DNA of 64,000 bases from Candidatus Gastranaerophilales bacterium (GCA_900548405.1 UNSJ01000004.1:1-64000), one strand, 5' to 3'; numbered from the stretch's first letter, positions 7,743-18,129 are shown. Notes: generated by a model from the letters alone, not told the origin. Numbers and translations are program-made.

Positions 7743-9314
7743 TTACCTTTTTTTTTCGTTTGAATAATCTGCTGTACCGGGGAATTTATCTTGACCTGTT
7801 GTCATTTTTGTAATCCAGTATTGCATTTTTGGAATTAATGTAGATAAGAATAACGCTGATATAGCAAAACCAACGCCCCAATTGAATGAGTTTTTAATAA
7901 AGTTTTCACGGCAAGCTTTCTTAAGCGTATCTGTTGTAATGTCAGTACCGTTTTTACGTGCTTTGTCAACAATTTTCGATACGTAGTGAACTACATCTTC
8001 TTTTAATTCTTTTAATTCTTCATAGTTAACATATTTATATCTGTGAGTTGATGCATTTTGAGTTGCAACACTGAATACATTTTGTAAGAATTCAGGCATG
8101 TTCACTGCACCTTCTCTGAATATGTCTTTAATCTGATTTTTAGTCAGCACTGAAATTCCCTCTACTTCAGGCTGTAATTTAGACATACGCTCTGCAAGGT
8201 TAGCATATCTTGAAACATCTTCTGCTGAGAAATGTTTGTGTTCTTTTAGGTATTGTTTAAATGTGTCAAGAGTGATAACTTTGTGCTCATCGAATTTTTG
8301 AAGCAATTCTTTATCAATAAATCCGACATTAGCATTGTCGCCGAAAACTTTTTTAGCAAAAGTATCAACGTCAAGTTTTCCGCCGTTATCTTTTAACACT
8401 GCATCTAAATGATCGGTAACCTGTTTTGCCGCAACAGGATCAAGTCTTGTTTTTCTGCCGTCTTCAATTTGGTTCAGCCATCTGTTGATGTTTGGCATAT
8501 TAAACATGTAGAAATAGATTGAGGTTAAATCACGGAAAAGCACTTCGGTTCTTTCGTGATTATTTCTGGAGCTTACTGCACGTCCGCCTGCAATACCTAC
8601 ATCTGTGGAAAGAAGCTGGTATGTTGCATCATTTTCAAATTTGTTAGCTATTGAAAGCAAAGTGTTGTAATTCATACCGAAAGATACTTTTTTATTTTCA
8701 TCGGATTTCATGAATTTATCCATTGAAACTTGATGTGCGGAAGTATTTAACGGATTTGCTTCTTGAGGTTTTTGTTTATTATTATCGTTCAAGTGTTTTT
8801 GGTGGTATACAGCTGTTATATGCTGATTGATTTTCGGTACGACTAAACCTACTAAAACGTTTGCAAGCAGAATACTTGAACCTATTTTTAATGCCTTAAA
8901 TACAGCAATTTGTTCTTTAGTAAGGTTTTTTATAAGCTTGCCGGTTTTGCCGTCAAGTTTAGCTTGAGTTTTAAATGATTTATCATCGTGAAGGAAGTTT
9001 TTAAGCGGTTTTCTTATACCGTCTTCCTGTGCATCAAAGTTTGTTGTATGAAGATTCAACAGTCTTTTGCCTATATGATCGTTCATTTTATTGAACATTT
9101 TTACGCCTGCAAACCAAAATGCTGCGCCTATTGATTCTTCAGTAAATCTTTCTCTTGCTTCTTCAAAACCGCCTCTTTTATAAGCCTGCACAGTTCTTCC
9201 GCCTGTTACAAAACATTCAAGCATGATTAACGGAGCAAGACTTCTGCTCGCAATTCCGCGAACAAATCTTCTAGGATAACTAAAGTTTGAGATTGTCTGA
9301 GGGGTTACATTCAT
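7743..9314 (-). CDS. Large membrane protein, lineage-type, unknown function
   Basis: 523 residues. Hydrophobic segments lie at about 25-37, 145-165 (SSILLANVLVGLVVP) and near the C-terminus at about 483-501 (WGVGFAISALFLSTLIP), enclosing a long soluble, Lys/Asp-rich helical region. No domain recognised. The N-terminus (TPQTISNFSYPRRF) has a phenylalanine motif like that of several other proteins in the window. It is divergent from the glycine-zipper protein at 9516. I can assign no function. Confidence 0.65.
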   Translation of the reverse strand: MNVTPQTISNFSYPRRFVRGIASRSLAPLIMLECFVTGGRTVQAYKRGGFEEARERFTEESIGAAFWFAGVKMFNKMNDHIGKRLLNLHTTNFDAQEDGIRKPLKNFLHDDKSFKTQAKLDGKTGKLIKNLTKEQIAVFKALKIGSSILLANVLVGLVVPKINQHITAVYHQKHLNDNNKQKPQEANPLNTSAHQVSMDKFMKSDENKKVSFGMNYNTLLSIANKFENDATYQLLSTDVGIAGGRAVSSRNNHERTEVLFRDLTSIYFYMFNMPNINRWLNQIEDGRKTRLDPVAAKQVTDHLDAVLKDNGGKLDVDTFAKKVFGDNANVGFIDKELLQKFDEHKVITLDTFKQYLKEHKHFSAEDVSRYANLAERMSKLQPEVEGISVLTKNQIKDIFREGAVNMPEFLQNVFSVATQNASTHRYKYVNYEELKELKEDVVHYVSKIVDKARKNGTDITTDTLKKACRENFIKNSFNWGVGFAISALFLSTLIPKMQYWITKMTTGQDKFPGTADYSNEKKR

Positions 9315-9515
9315 ATTTCTTTTTCTACCACTTGAACATGTTATTTAATAGATGTAAATAAATTTTTTTGCCTGCAAGTCTGAATTTTTTAATATTTTGT
9401 TACACTGTTATAAGTGTAACATGAACTCTAATTAAGTTTTGTTAATATTTATAGTCTGAAATAGCAATGTTTTTTATTTAGTGTTTTTGTTACAATGTGT
9501 GTGAAAGGCGTAGTT

Positions 9516-10349
9516 ATGTCAGTAAATCCAATAACATCTTTTAAAGCTAACAGACCGTCATCAGTGGTTAGAAATGACTCTGTTATTAATAAGGAAGATG
9601 ATTTAAAAAAGTCTAAAGAAGGGAAAAATATTAAAACAGGTGTAGCACTGACTTCTGCATTGGGTGTTGGTACTGCTCTTGCTTGTATTGCAAAGAAACA
9701 AGGATTTTCACTTTCACCTTCAAAAATTAAAAATACGCCAATAAAAGACTGGGCTATTTTCAAAATTTATAATAAAAAGCATCCGGAAAGCAGATTAATG
9801 GAAATTGAGGAAATTGAAATTCTTCAGTTGGCGGGAGCATCTGTCGCAGGCGGACTTGCAGGTGGTCTGATATTCGATGATAAAAAGAATGCTAAAGCAA
9901 AAATCAGAGAATCAGTCAACCAAATGCTTGGTAATGTTTTAGTTCCTGTTGCATGTGTCGGCGCTGCATCAAGATTGTATAAAAAGAATGAAGCAAGTAT
10001 TTTAAAACATATTCCACAAATGGTAGAAAAGGGAAAAACTTCTGTTGTTTGTAATAAACTCTTAAAAGGTTTACCTTCTGCTGTTATTACGATTGCAGCC
10101 TTAGGTGTCGGAATACTTACGGGTAACAGAGTTTCAAATATGTTAAACGAAAAAGTTTTCCATAAGAAAGTTGACAGAAAAATTAAGGGCAGCGATTTTG
10201 CTCCTCACGTTGATGATTTGAGTATGGCTGTCACATTAATGGCAGAGAAATCTGCTCTTTCAACATCCATAACGAGAACTGTTCCTGCGTTTTTATGTGT
10301 ACCCGGCGTACAAGCAGGTTTAGCAAAGGAAACAGATATTCAAGCTTAA
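9516..10349 (+). CDS. Membrane protein with glycine-zipper segments (hypothetical)
   Basis: 277 residues from ATG 9516, preferred over ATG 9495 because AAAGGCG lies 7 bases upstream. It begins MSVNPITSFKANRPSS, another example of the N-terminal SFK/NFTG tag. Three Gly/Ala-rich hydrophobic stretches (TGVALTSALGVGTALACIA, AGASVAGGLAGGLIF, AVITIAALGVGILTG) look like membrane helices of glycine-zipper type. A TACAAT -10 box lies at 9491-9496. It is divergent from the 523-residue membrane protein; function unknown. Confidence 0.65.
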   Translation: MSVNPITSFKANRPSSVVRNDSVINKEDDLKKSKEGKNIKTGVALTSALGVGTALACIAKKQGFSLSPSKIKNTPIKDWAIFKIYNKKHPESRLMEIEEIEILQLAGASVAGGLAGGLIFDDKKNAKAKIRESVNQMLGNVLVPVACVGAASRLYKKNEASILKHIPQMVEKGKTSVVCNKLLKGLPSAVITIAALGVGILTGNRVSNMLNEKVFHKKVDRKIKGSDFAPHVDDLSMAVTLMAEKSALSTSITRTVPAFLCVPGVQAGLAKETDIQA

Positions 10350-10387
10350 TGTTTTAAGATAATATTTAAATTATCAGCTTGTATTTA

Positions 10388-12412
10388 TTAATTTTCAGGT
10401 TCTTTTAATATGTCAGCATATTTTTGCAGGTCATCTAAAAGCGGTTTATATTTTTCATTTAACTCTGCTCTTGTTTTATCCCAATCATTACTTTGTTTTA
10501 CCTGCATATCAATTTTTGCCTGCAATGATTTTTTAAGCAATTCCGGAACGTTTAATGCGGTTGGATTTTCGCTTGACAGGTTTTCATAATATTTATCCAA
10601 AAAGTCAGCAGAAATACGTTCTTCCCAGTTTTCTTTACGTTTTGAACCGCCGACGTTGTATGTTACATCTGTAATTCCAAGAAGGTCGGCAAATGATATT
10701 TGGAATTTCGGAGTTGTCATTAATTCTGCAAATTTAGCTTTTATTCTTTCTTTGTCATTGGTATTATATAAATCTGATAATTCTTTTCTGATGTTTCCTA
10801 TGTTATCTCTGCCGTCATCGATATTCAAATATCCTGCAAGATATTCACTGTTCCAAGCATCATGTTCTCTGGTATATTCGCCTTTAGAACCGTCTTTCAT
10901 ATCTCCGATACGTTTCATATAATTCATGGCTGGAATGTTATCGTGTGAACCTACTAAGTACCAATCGTTTACTCTGCCTTGATTTAGTTTTTCCTGTGCT
11001 CTTGTCCAGTCTAAATTCTGAATTTTTGGTAAATTTAATTCTTGTTCGTATATTTTAATAAATCTGTCAGGGTAACTGCAAATATCTTCCCATACAGGCA
11101 TGTCATTTGTAATACCATGTTCATGTAATGCCGGAAGAATAAGGTCAGTTAACAGTTTTGGATAATCCCAATATTTATCGTATTCTTCGCCTTTATCATC
11201 TTTTAGTTCTGAAATATATTTTTCTATATCAGTATTTTTAGCTTTAGGATTATCTTTGTTTTCAAAATCGCTGTCAGCAGCAGATTTTGCTAATAAATAA
11301 GGTTCAACCAAGCCCATTGCGTGGTCAACTCTGATATTTTCACAGAATTCCAAGGCAAAATCTATTTTTTCTTTCAGGAATTTTCCGCCGATATTTAATT
11401 CGTTTTTACCGTTTTTATTAACAAATATTTTCTTAGGATCAATTACAGGAATATGCCATCTTTGAGATGTTCCTTCGCTTTCTCTTGCTCCCATTTCCCA
11501 ATCTTGGAGGAATGCATCTTTGTAACGCCATCTGTCCATTTTAGAACAGCCGACAAGTAAGTCGTTAATATATTTAAAGCCTATTTCATCACGCCATTCT
11601 TTATTTTCTTTTATTTGTTTTGTAGCGATAAATTGTTCAAATTTATATTGTTCGATTTCATTTTTGTTAGAGTTTTTGACATCGTTGTAACGGTCAATTG
11701 CATCTAAATCGCCTTCATTAATATAAACTATAAGATTGCTGTCAAGATCGTTGTTCCAATCATCTGTTTCATCAGTATTATAGTGTTTTGCAAGAACCTT
11801 AAAAATACCTTCGTCTGTTAATCTTTCATTATGTCTTTTTAAGAAAGTTTTAAATTCTTTGTTTAACGCAATAGCTTCAGGTTGTCCTTTTGCTACATTT
11901 GCTTTGAAATTTTTGTAACTTTCGGCAAGCGCAATGTCATAAGTTTTGGCTGCTTCTGCAAAATTTGTTTTATCATAATTTTTATCGTTTTCCAAAGGCG
12001 CTGTTGTTACGTTGTTAAATGTTTTTTCTGAGAGAATTTTGCCATATTTGCCTTTTGTTAATTCTTCCAAATCAATAAACAGTCTGTTCTTTGAAAAAGC
12101 TGATGCATTATATGGGGATTTTTTAATTTCTCCGTCTTTAAATTCCAATTCACCACCGGGTCCCAGCTGGTTTCCGGTGAAACCGTACAGGGTAAGAAAT
12201 TTTATATATTCTTTGGCTGCATTGCCGTAAGGTGAACCTATATATGTGCTTCTGTTCAGAGCAGGAAAGCATGATCCGTGTGTAATAATTACACGTTCTT
12301 TTGTCCCTAAAGCTTCATATGTTTTGGCAATAGTTGACTTAAGACCGGGTTCTTCATCTTTTCTCGGACGTCTTTCAAATGATATTCTATTGTCTATCCC
12401 TAATACATGCAT
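10388..12412 (-). CDS. malQ: 4-alpha-glucanotransferase-like protein (GH77, MalQ-like)
   Basis: 674 residues. A divergent GH77 enzyme: IRVDHAMGL (about 357) matches the family's RxDH nucleophile motif, WEDICSYPDRF matches the acid/base region, and GSHDNIPAMNY corresponds to the HDN motif. GH77 enzymes disproportionate alpha-1,4-glucans in glycogen or maltodextrin metabolism. The N-terminus (GIDNRISFERRPRKDEEPG) carries the short phenylalanine tag seen on other proteins here. No clear Shine-Dalgarno precedes the ATG. It may work with the GH13-like giant at 51475. The family is likely; the exact activity is less sure. Confidence 0.8.
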   Translation of the reverse strand: MHVLGIDNRISFERRPRKDEEPGLKSTIAKTYEALGTKERVIITHGSCFPALNRSTYIGSPYGNAAKEYIKFLTLYGFTGNQLGPGGELEFKDGEIKKSPYNASAFSKNRLFIDLEELTKGKYGKILSEKTFNNVTTAPLENDKNYDKTNFAEAAKTYDIALAESYKNFKANVAKGQPEAIALNKEFKTFLKRHNERLTDEGIFKVLAKHYNTDETDDWNNDLDSNLIVYINEGDLDAIDRYNDVKNSNKNEIEQYKFEQFIATKQIKENKEWRDEIGFKYINDLLVGCSKMDRWRYKDAFLQDWEMGARESEGTSQRWHIPVIDPKKIFVNKNGKNELNIGGKFLKEKIDFALEFCENIRVDHAMGLVEPYLLAKSAADSDFENKDNPKAKNTDIEKYISELKDDKGEEYDKYWDYPKLLTDLILPALHEHGITNDMPVWEDICSYPDRFIKIYEQELNLPKIQNLDWTRAQEKLNQGRVNDWYLVGSHDNIPAMNYMKRIGDMKDGSKGEYTREHDAWNSEYLAGYLNIDDGRDNIGNIRKELSDLYNTNDKERIKAKFAELMTTPKFQISFADLLGITDVTYNVGGSKRKENWEERISADFLDKYYENLSSENPTALNVPELLKKSLQAKIDMQVKQSNDWDKTRAELNEKYKPLLDDLQKYADILKEPEN

Positions 12413-12462
12413 ACTTTTTCAAAACTCGAATAAATTATTTTTTGCTAGTTTGTATCTTTATG

Positions 12463-13938
12463 TTAAATTTCTGATATAATTTCTATCTGCGCGTTGCAGC
12501 CTATTTCTTCTCTTGAAAGAACAGTAATGTCATTCATATAGTTACTTAAAAGAGTAAAAATTAAATGTCTGAATTCCATTGGTACAAAAAGTTTAGGATT
12601 ATCCAGTTCCGATTGGTGAATTTTTTGTTTGAGTTTTTCTGCAAGTTTTTCTGCAAAATCTGCATCAATTCTTATTATTGCATCATCGCTTTCGTCAAAG
12701 TTAGGATTAAATTTGTCTAATGTTTTTTCAGACATTTCAATAGCAGTTATAATACCGTCTTCGTTAGCATTCTTTTTGCATATCTGACGAGATAAAGACA
12801 GTCTGATTTTTTTCAGCAAATCGGATTTAGAGCTGTCTTCTGCAAAATCATTAATTTTTTCAAATATATAGACAATGTCTTTTACAGAAATTTTTTCTCT
12901 GATTAAACTTGTCAGAATAAATCTTAAATCTGATAGTGAAATAAAGTCAGGAATTATATTTTCTACTAAAAATCTGTTTGATTCAGCTACAATATCAACA
13001 TATTTATCAAGCTCATCGTAAGTCAGCAAATCGTCAACATATTTCACTGCAACATATTCTAAGGCTTTTGCAATATATTCGGAACAAGATATTCCCTGCT
13101 CCCAAAAATCTTTTGTCTTACAAGTTTCTATCCAAATAATTTTTTTGCCTGTAATTTTATCAATATCTGTAATGGAGTTTTTAATTTTCTTTTCCAAATG
13201 AATTGCATCGGAATAGTACATTACATAATTAGGATAAACTGTTGTTTTAAATACCTCAAGTCCTCGAATTTTTATGCTGAATTCATAAGGATTTAAGTTA
13301 ACATCATCCTGAAAAATAATTTTTGGAAGAACATAACCGAGTTCTTCCGTTAATTTAAGTCTAAGTTTAACAGTTTCAGCAACAAGTTCTTCTTCCAAAG
13401 AGTCCTGTTCATTATATGCATGGTTTAAAATTTCTTCGCTAAGATGAATTGAAAGTTTTTCTTCTTTAAGTTTAGAATACATTTCATCTGGTGAAGTTGC
13501 TTTTGCAAGAGATAATTTTAATTCTTCAAGAGCTTTTAATCCGGCGGATATTTTATCGTTAAGCTTTTTTCTTCCAACAGATGCCGGAGCTTCCCCCTCA
13601 AGTTCAGCTTTTATGTTAGCTATTTTTTCTTTTTGCTCACGGATTTTTCCTTGAATCTCAAGACATATGTCATAAGGAGATTGTGCTTGCGAAAGCATTT
13701 TTTCCATCTGGCTTTTGAATGAAGAAATATTCATTACATCTGCGTTAGTATTGCCGGAATTTAATTCGCTTTCTTTCATAAAAATGCAGTGGCATAAAAC
13801 ACCTTCATCTGTTTCAACTTCCTGCATGCTATACAGCTCCCAGTTGTTCATTGACATTTCGTTGAGAAGATTTTGAAGTTCCTGAGTGTTATCACTTGAA
13901 CAAGTCTTTATAACGTATTGCATTTTTTTGTTATACAT
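12463..13938 (-). CDS. Soluble protein with a FlhA-like (FHIPEP) C-terminal domain
   Basis: 491 residues, no membrane segments. Residues 1-55 resemble a small DUF4177-like fold (WELYSMQEVETDEG...IFMK). About 70-190 is predicted coiled coil (Lys/Glu-rich). From about 195 the sequence follows the cytoplasmic domain of FlhA/SctV: ELGYVLPKIIFQDDVNLNPY, IKIRGLEV, then VENIIPDFISLSDLRFILTS, SLIREKISVKDIVYIFEKI and RLSLSRQICKK. FlhA normally has an N-terminal polytopic region, absent here. It lies 9 bp downstream of udp in the bamA-ompH-udp operon; AGGAGC precedes the ATG. A docking role for export chaperones or substrates is inferred. Confidence 0.7.
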   Translation of the reverse strand: MYNKKMQYVIKTCSSDNTQELQNLLNEMSMNNWELYSMQEVETDEGVLCHCIFMKESELNSGNTNADVMNISSFKSQMEKMLSQAQSPYDICLEIQGKIREQKEKIANIKAELEGEAPASVGRKKLNDKISAGLKALEELKLSLAKATSPDEMYSKLKEEKLSIHLSEEILNHAYNEQDSLEEELVAETVKLRLKLTEELGYVLPKIIFQDDVNLNPYEFSIKIRGLEVFKTTVYPNYVMYYSDAIHLEKKIKNSITDIDKITGKKIIWIETCKTKDFWEQGISCSEYIAKALEYVAVKYVDDLLTYDELDKYVDIVAESNRFLVENIIPDFISLSDLRFILTSLIREKISVKDIVYIFEKINDFAEDSSKSDLLKKIRLSLSRQICKKNANEDGIITAIEMSEKTLDKFNPNFDESDDAIIRIDADFAEKLAEKLKQKIHQSELDNPKLFVPMEFRHLIFTLLSNYMNDITVLSREEIGCNAQIEIISEI

Positions 13939-13947
13939 AATGTGCTC

Positions 13948-14718
13948 CTATTTTTTGTCATTAGCTATAAGAATTTTTAAAGCTTCAATTGCTGTTTTTA
14001 TAGCTGAATCTGTGTCATGAACAACAGGATTTTCAAGGTTTTGTTTTTCTCTTTCCTGATTAGCAACCGTTAAAAATACTGAACCTGCTTTAACTTTTAA
14101 TGTGCTTGCCACAATAAACAAAGCAGCTGATTCCATTTCTGAAGCAAGGCATCCCAGTTTTTTCCATGCTTCCCATTTGTTTTGTAATTCATAATTAACA
14201 GGCATTCTGTGAGGATCATGCTGACCGTAAAAAGAGTCTTTACATTCCACAACGCCTGTATGGTATGTGTAGTTTAAGTTTTTAGCAGCCTGAACAAGTG
14301 AATTTGTAATATCAAGATTTGCAACTGCAGGAAACTCAATAGGTGCGTATTCTTTTGAAGTTCCTTCCATTCTTATTGCTCCTGTTGCAATAACTATATC
14401 TCCGCCTTTTACGTTTAAATCCATACCGCCGCAGGTACCTACTCTGATAAATGTTTTGGCTCCGACTTTAACCAGTTCTTCCATTGCAATAGCAGCAGAA
14501 GGACCACCTATACCGGTTGATGTTACACTCACTTTTGTACCATCCAGGTAACCTGTATAGGTGGTATATTCTCTGTTATCTGCTATAAATTCCGCATTAT
14601 CAAAATATTCGGCAATTTTTTTGCATCTTTTAGGATCTCCGGGAAGTATTACATATTCTCCGACATCTCCGTTTTTTAGACCAATATGGTATTGTTTTCC
14701 TTCTTCCGAATATTTCAT
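13948..14718 (-). CDS. udp: Uridine phosphorylase
   Basis: 256 residues, the normal length. It catalyses phosphorolysis of uridine to uracil and ribose-1-phosphate in pyrimidine salvage. Family motifs: [16 protein letters not shown] (about 23-38), [16 protein letters not shown] (about 67-82), RVGTCGG and the nucleoside-binding [12 protein letters not shown] (about 190-201). It sits 9 bp from ompH and 9 bp from the FlhA-like gene, so all are probably co-transcribed with bamA. Another pyrimidine or purine nucleoside substrate cannot be excluded from sequence alone. Confidence 0.88.
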   Translation of the reverse strand: MKYSEEGKQYHIGLKNGDVGEYVILPGDPKRCKKIAEYFDNAEFIADNREYTTYTGYLDGTKVSVTSTGIGGPSAAIAMEELVKVGAKTFIRVGTCGGMDLNVKGGDIVIATGAIRMEGTSKEYAPIEFPAVANLDITNSLVQAAKNLNYTYHTGVVECKDSFYGQHDPHRMPVNYELQNKWEAWKKLGCLASEMESAALFIVASTLKVKAGSVFLTVANQEREKQNLENPVVHDTDSAIKTAIEALKILIANDKK

Positions 14719-14727
14719 GACAGCTCC

Positions 14728-15189
14728 TTATTTAATTTGTCCGCTTTTAAGTTTTTGAAGAACAGTGTCTGTTACATCTACACCGCCTACAAAGATTACT
14801 CGGTAGTCAACAATTGCATCAAGCTTTTGTTCTACAAGAACCTGTTTTGTTGCAGCTTGGATTTTGTTATAAATTTGTTCTTCTTTTTGAACTTTTAATC
14901 TCATGTAAGCTTCTTCTTTAAGTTTGAATTCACGAGCTGTTTGTTCTTCAAAGTTTTGTTTTTTCAATGGTGTGTCTAAAGATTTGTATTGTTTTTCTTT
15001 ATCAACCATGTACTGCTGCATTTCTAATGCTTTTGCATCAACTTCTTTTACTGCTTGTTGAGCGAAAGGAAAACCTTCTTGTACTTTTTGATAGTTTATG
15101 TAACCAACACCTGCAGCATCAGCTTGATTACCAAGAGTAAAGAATAGTCCTGCTGTCATTAATAGTGCCGCTAATTTAAATTTTTTCAT
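14728..15189 (-). CDS. OmpH/Skp-family periplasmic chaperone
   Basis: 153 residues with a clean signal peptide (cleavage near QADAAG, about residue 25) and a long alpha-helical, Lys/Gln/Glu-rich middle typical of Skp arms. Skp holds unfolded outer-membrane proteins in the periplasm before BamA inserts them. It follows bamA by 27 bp, the classic order, and has a strong RBS (AAGGAGG). Confirms a didermic envelope. Confidence 0.85.
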   Translation of the reverse strand: MKKFKLAALLMTAGLFFTLGNQADAAGVGYINYQKVQEGFPFAQQAVKEVDAKALEMQQYMVDKEKQYKSLDTPLKKQNFEEQTAREFKLKEEAYMRLKVQKEEQIYNKIQAATKQVLVEQKLDAIVDYRVIFVGGVDVTDTVLQKLKSGQIK

Positions 15190-15216
15190 AAAAACCTCCT
15201 TAAGGATTGTTATATT

Positions 15217-17172
15217 CTAATACATTATATCGCCTACACCAAAAGTAAAGTAACCGTTTCTATTACCGTTGTCACCCGGATTTGTAAGCGGGATACCGTA
15301 ATCGATAGATAGAGGGCCCATTCCCGGAATATACAGTTTTAAACCAACACCGGCAGATACTGCGTAAAGTGGTCTGTCGTAAATTTTGTCTGTAATTGAA
15401 GGGTTAAATATTTTACCTGCATCAGCCCAGACTGTAAATCTTAAGTTATTTAAGAAGTTAATACGGGTTCTGTCAAGGAACGGAATAGGAGTTGCAAATT
15501 CTGCACTACCCATAATGAAAGCATCACCCGTACCTACACCGCTCATTTTGAAACCTCTGACAGTGTATGGGCCGCCTAATCTGTATGCCATTACTTCAGG
15601 CATATTGTCGCCGTGAATCTTTCCGCCGCCTTTTGCAGTGAATGATAATGAAGATTTTTTACCGACGGGTATATATTGTTTAACCATACCGGTTAATTTA
15701 CCGTGAGTTTTATCAAAGTCAATGACACCGACTTCTTCATCAAATCTTAAGCTTGCCATTGTACCTTTTCTTGTAACAGTTGCATTATCTCGTGTATCAT
15801 ATAATACGGCAGGGCTTAAAGATAGGAATAAACCGCCTTCCAGTTGTTTTGCACGCTCGGAAATAGGTATATTATATCTTGAATACATTGTAGTAATTTT
15901 GCCTTTATCGCCTTCGGATACATCAATATTTTCGATTCCGAGTGTAAATGTTGAAGTTACGTGAGGATTGCTTTTCATTCTGTGAGCAATGGTAGATTCT
16001 GCACCCACTCTGCGTTCAATTGCCAGAGGTACCTGATAGCTGCCGAAATCTCTATAAAAAACTTTGCTCATTAATGATGTATCAGCATTATAAAAGTATG
16101 GTTTGAAATAGCTTAATTCAGCTTGCAAGTTCATACGTCTTTTGATAGATGAATCGTTAAGGATTACACCTGTACCTGCAATACCGTTTAATGAAATTCT
16201 TTCGGCTCTGCCTAAGAAGTTGTTGTCTGCAATACCGACTGAACCGAATACACCTGTAACAGAGTCTACGCCGCCGCCTACTGAAATGCTTGCAGTTCTT
16301 TGTTCTTCAACATTAATTGTTATGTTATAAATGTCGGGGTTTTCTGTCGGTTCGATTTCTCTTGTTACGTCTTTAAATGCTTGGGTAGCATAAAGTCTTA
16401 CAAGGTCTTGTTTTAAAAGGTTTTCATTATAAACCATTCCCGGTTCTGTTAAGATATTTCTTTCAATAACGTAATCTTTTGTTTTTTCGTTTCCGGCTAT
16501 CATTATTTTGTCAATAAGACCTTCTTTGATGCTTATGTTTACAGTGCCGTCAGGGTCATCCGATACAGAATCTATTCTTGCAAGAATATAACCTTTTGAG
16601 CTGTAACATTCTTGAATTTTTGCAATAGCTTCATTAATTTCAGCTATGTTTTGGGGTTTGCCCTTCATTGGCATAAGGTAAGATAGTACTTCATCGGTAG
16701 ATACAACTGTGTTGCCTTCAATTGTAAAGTCGGTAACAGGGGCATTTTCTTCAAGCATAATTTTTAAGGTAACTGTTCCGTCAGAATTATTAACGGGAAT
16801 AGCTTTCATCTTTTCTGAGAAAAATCCAAGTTCATATATAGCTTTAAGGTCAGCTTGAACTGCATTACGGGTATAAACATCTCCACTTTGCATTTTCATC
16901 TTATCTAAGATTACTGATGTATCAATTACATTATTACCGTAAATTTCAATATTTTTTAAAACTCTTTTATCTTTGTCAATGGAATTTGTGCTCACAGAAC
17001 CGGAAGTTACGGGTGTTCCGCCAGCTTCCATTGCAGCAGGAGATTGTACTTCATGTATATCATAGTCTACCGTATCTCCCCAGAAATTTCCTTTTGCCGC
17101 ACTCTGTAATGGACACATTATAACCAATAACAGGGCTATTAAGGATATATATAATTTGTTCAGTGAATTCAA
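15217..17172 (-). CDS. bamA: Outer-membrane assembly protein BamA (Omp85 family)
   Basis: 651 residues. Signal peptide at 1-25, then three POTRA-like repeats (about 72-300; recurring KNIEIYGNNVI, DFTIEGNTVVS and DKIMIAGNEKT starts) and a C-terminal beta-barrel that includes the conserved RGF motif (YTVRGFKMSG, about 545) and LSIDYGIPLTN. It inserts beta-barrel proteins into the outer membrane. Only three POTRA repeats are visible (E. coli BamA has five, cyanobacterial Omp85 three), which agrees with the cyanobacterial affinity. The terminal residue is Tyr rather than Phe. First gene of the bamA-ompH-udp-FlhA-like run. Confidence 0.92.
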   Translation of the reverse strand: MNSLNKLYISLIALLLVIMCPLQSAAKGNFWGDTVDYDIHEVQSPAAMEAGGTPVTSGSVSTNSIDKDKRVLKNIEIYGNNVIDTSVILDKMKMQSGDVYTRNAVQADLKAIYELGFFSEKMKAIPVNNSDGTVTLKIMLEENAPVTDFTIEGNTVVSTDEVLSYLMPMKGKPQNIAEINEAIAKIQECYSSKGYILARIDSVSDDPDGTVNISIKEGLIDKIMIAGNEKTKDYVIERNILTEPGMVYNENLLKQDLVRLYATQAFKDVTREIEPTENPDIYNITINVEEQRTASISVGGGVDSVTGVFGSVGIADNNFLGRAERISLNGIAGTGVILNDSSIKRRMNLQAELSYFKPYFYNADTSLMSKVFYRDFGSYQVPLAIERRVGAESTIAHRMKSNPHVTSTFTLGIENIDVSEGDKGKITTMYSRYNIPISERAKQLEGGLFLSLSPAVLYDTRDNATVTRKGTMASLRFDEEVGVIDFDKTHGKLTGMVKQYIPVGKKSSLSFTAKGGGKIHGDNMPEVMAYRLGGPYTVRGFKMSGVGTGDAFIMGSAEFATPIPFLDRTRINFLNNLRFTVWADAGKIFNPSITDKIYDRPLYAVSAGVGLKLYIPGMGPLSIDYGIPLTNPGDNGNRNGYFTFGVGDIMY

Positions 17173-17299
17173 GAAATATCTACCTTAAAAACTTCATTAT
17201 ACTATTCTAAAAATATTATATCATAAATTAAAAAAAGTGGAATATGTAAATTATATTTAATCTATTTGGATGAGAAGCCTGAAAACTATTGATAACACA

Positions 17300-18109
17300 T
17301 TAATCTAAGCATCTTTTATAAACATCATTTTTATTGATATTGTAAAGCTCTGATAAAATTATTGAAATTTCTTTTGCTTTAAATCCTTTTGCCTTCAAAA
17401 TCTCAATTTTTTCATTTATATCTGTGTCAGAAGAATTATTTTTTTCTCTGAAAACCAATCCGACAATCTCGCCTTTCAAAATATTGGTTTTAAAATGTTC
17501 AATTATATTTTCTGTTCTATCAATAACAATTTCTTCGAATATTTTTGTAAGTTCTCTGCCAACAGCACAAGAAGCATCGGGTCTTTTTTCTTTTATAATT
17601 TCAAGAGTATTTAAAATCCTGTTGGGGGAGTCGTAGAAAACAATATCAGTTTTTCTGTATTTTTTTATAAGATTTTCAATTTGAGTTTTTGTTTTTGGTA
17701 AAAATCCTGCAAAAAAGAAGTCTTCTGCTTCTCTTGGAACTTGTGAAAGAAATGTTGCTACTGCATTTGCTCCTGCAAGAGCTGTTACTGTATAATTATG
17801 TTTTCTTAATTCTTCAACGATGACCGCTCCCGGATCACAGAAAAGCGGAGTGCCGGCATCTGATACAAGAGCAATTTTTTTACCCTCGTTCAGAATTTCC
17901 AAAAAACAATTTATGCGTTCTTTTTCATTAAATTTGTGGTATGAAATACATTTTGTTTTAATATCAAAATGATTGAGTAGTTTTTGGGTAACTCTCATAT
18001 CTTCGCAGGCAATAACATCTGCGGTTTTTAAAATTTCTATTGCTCTGTGAGTTATGTCTCCTAAATTCCCGATAGGGGTCGGAACTATATAAAAATCATA
18101 TTCTTTCAT
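17300..18109 (-). CDS. rsmI: 16S rRNA (cytidine1402-2'-O)-methyltransferase
   Basis: 269 residues, a tetrapyrrole-methylase-fold enzyme that 2'-O-methylates C1402 of 16S rRNA using S-adenosylmethionine. Diagnostic motifs: VPTPIGNLGDITHRA near the N-terminus, ACEDMRVTQKLLNHF, LVSDAGTPLFCDPG (about 81-94) and the FAGFLPK segment. A short C-terminal HTH-like tail is present. It lies 20 bp downstream of the solute-binding protein gene on the same strand. Confidence 0.93.
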   Translation of the reverse strand: MKEYDFYIVPTPIGNLGDITHRAIEILKTADVIACEDMRVTQKLLNHFDIKTKCISYHKFNEKERINCFLEILNEGKKIALVSDAGTPLFCDPGAVIVEELRKHNYTVTALAGANAVATFLSQVPREAEDFFFAGFLPKTKTQIENLIKKYRKTDIVFYDSPNRILNTLEIIKEKRPDASCAVGRELTKIFEEIVIDRTENIIEHFKTNILKGEIVGLVFREKNNSSDTDINEKIEILKAKGFKAKEISIILSELYNINKNDVYKRCLD

Positions 18110-18129
18110 AAGGTAATTTTATCACAAAA

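Noticed and set aside
9449..9763. 104-codon minus-strand frame
   Set aside because: Antisense to the start of the glycine-zipper protein and lacks a start context.
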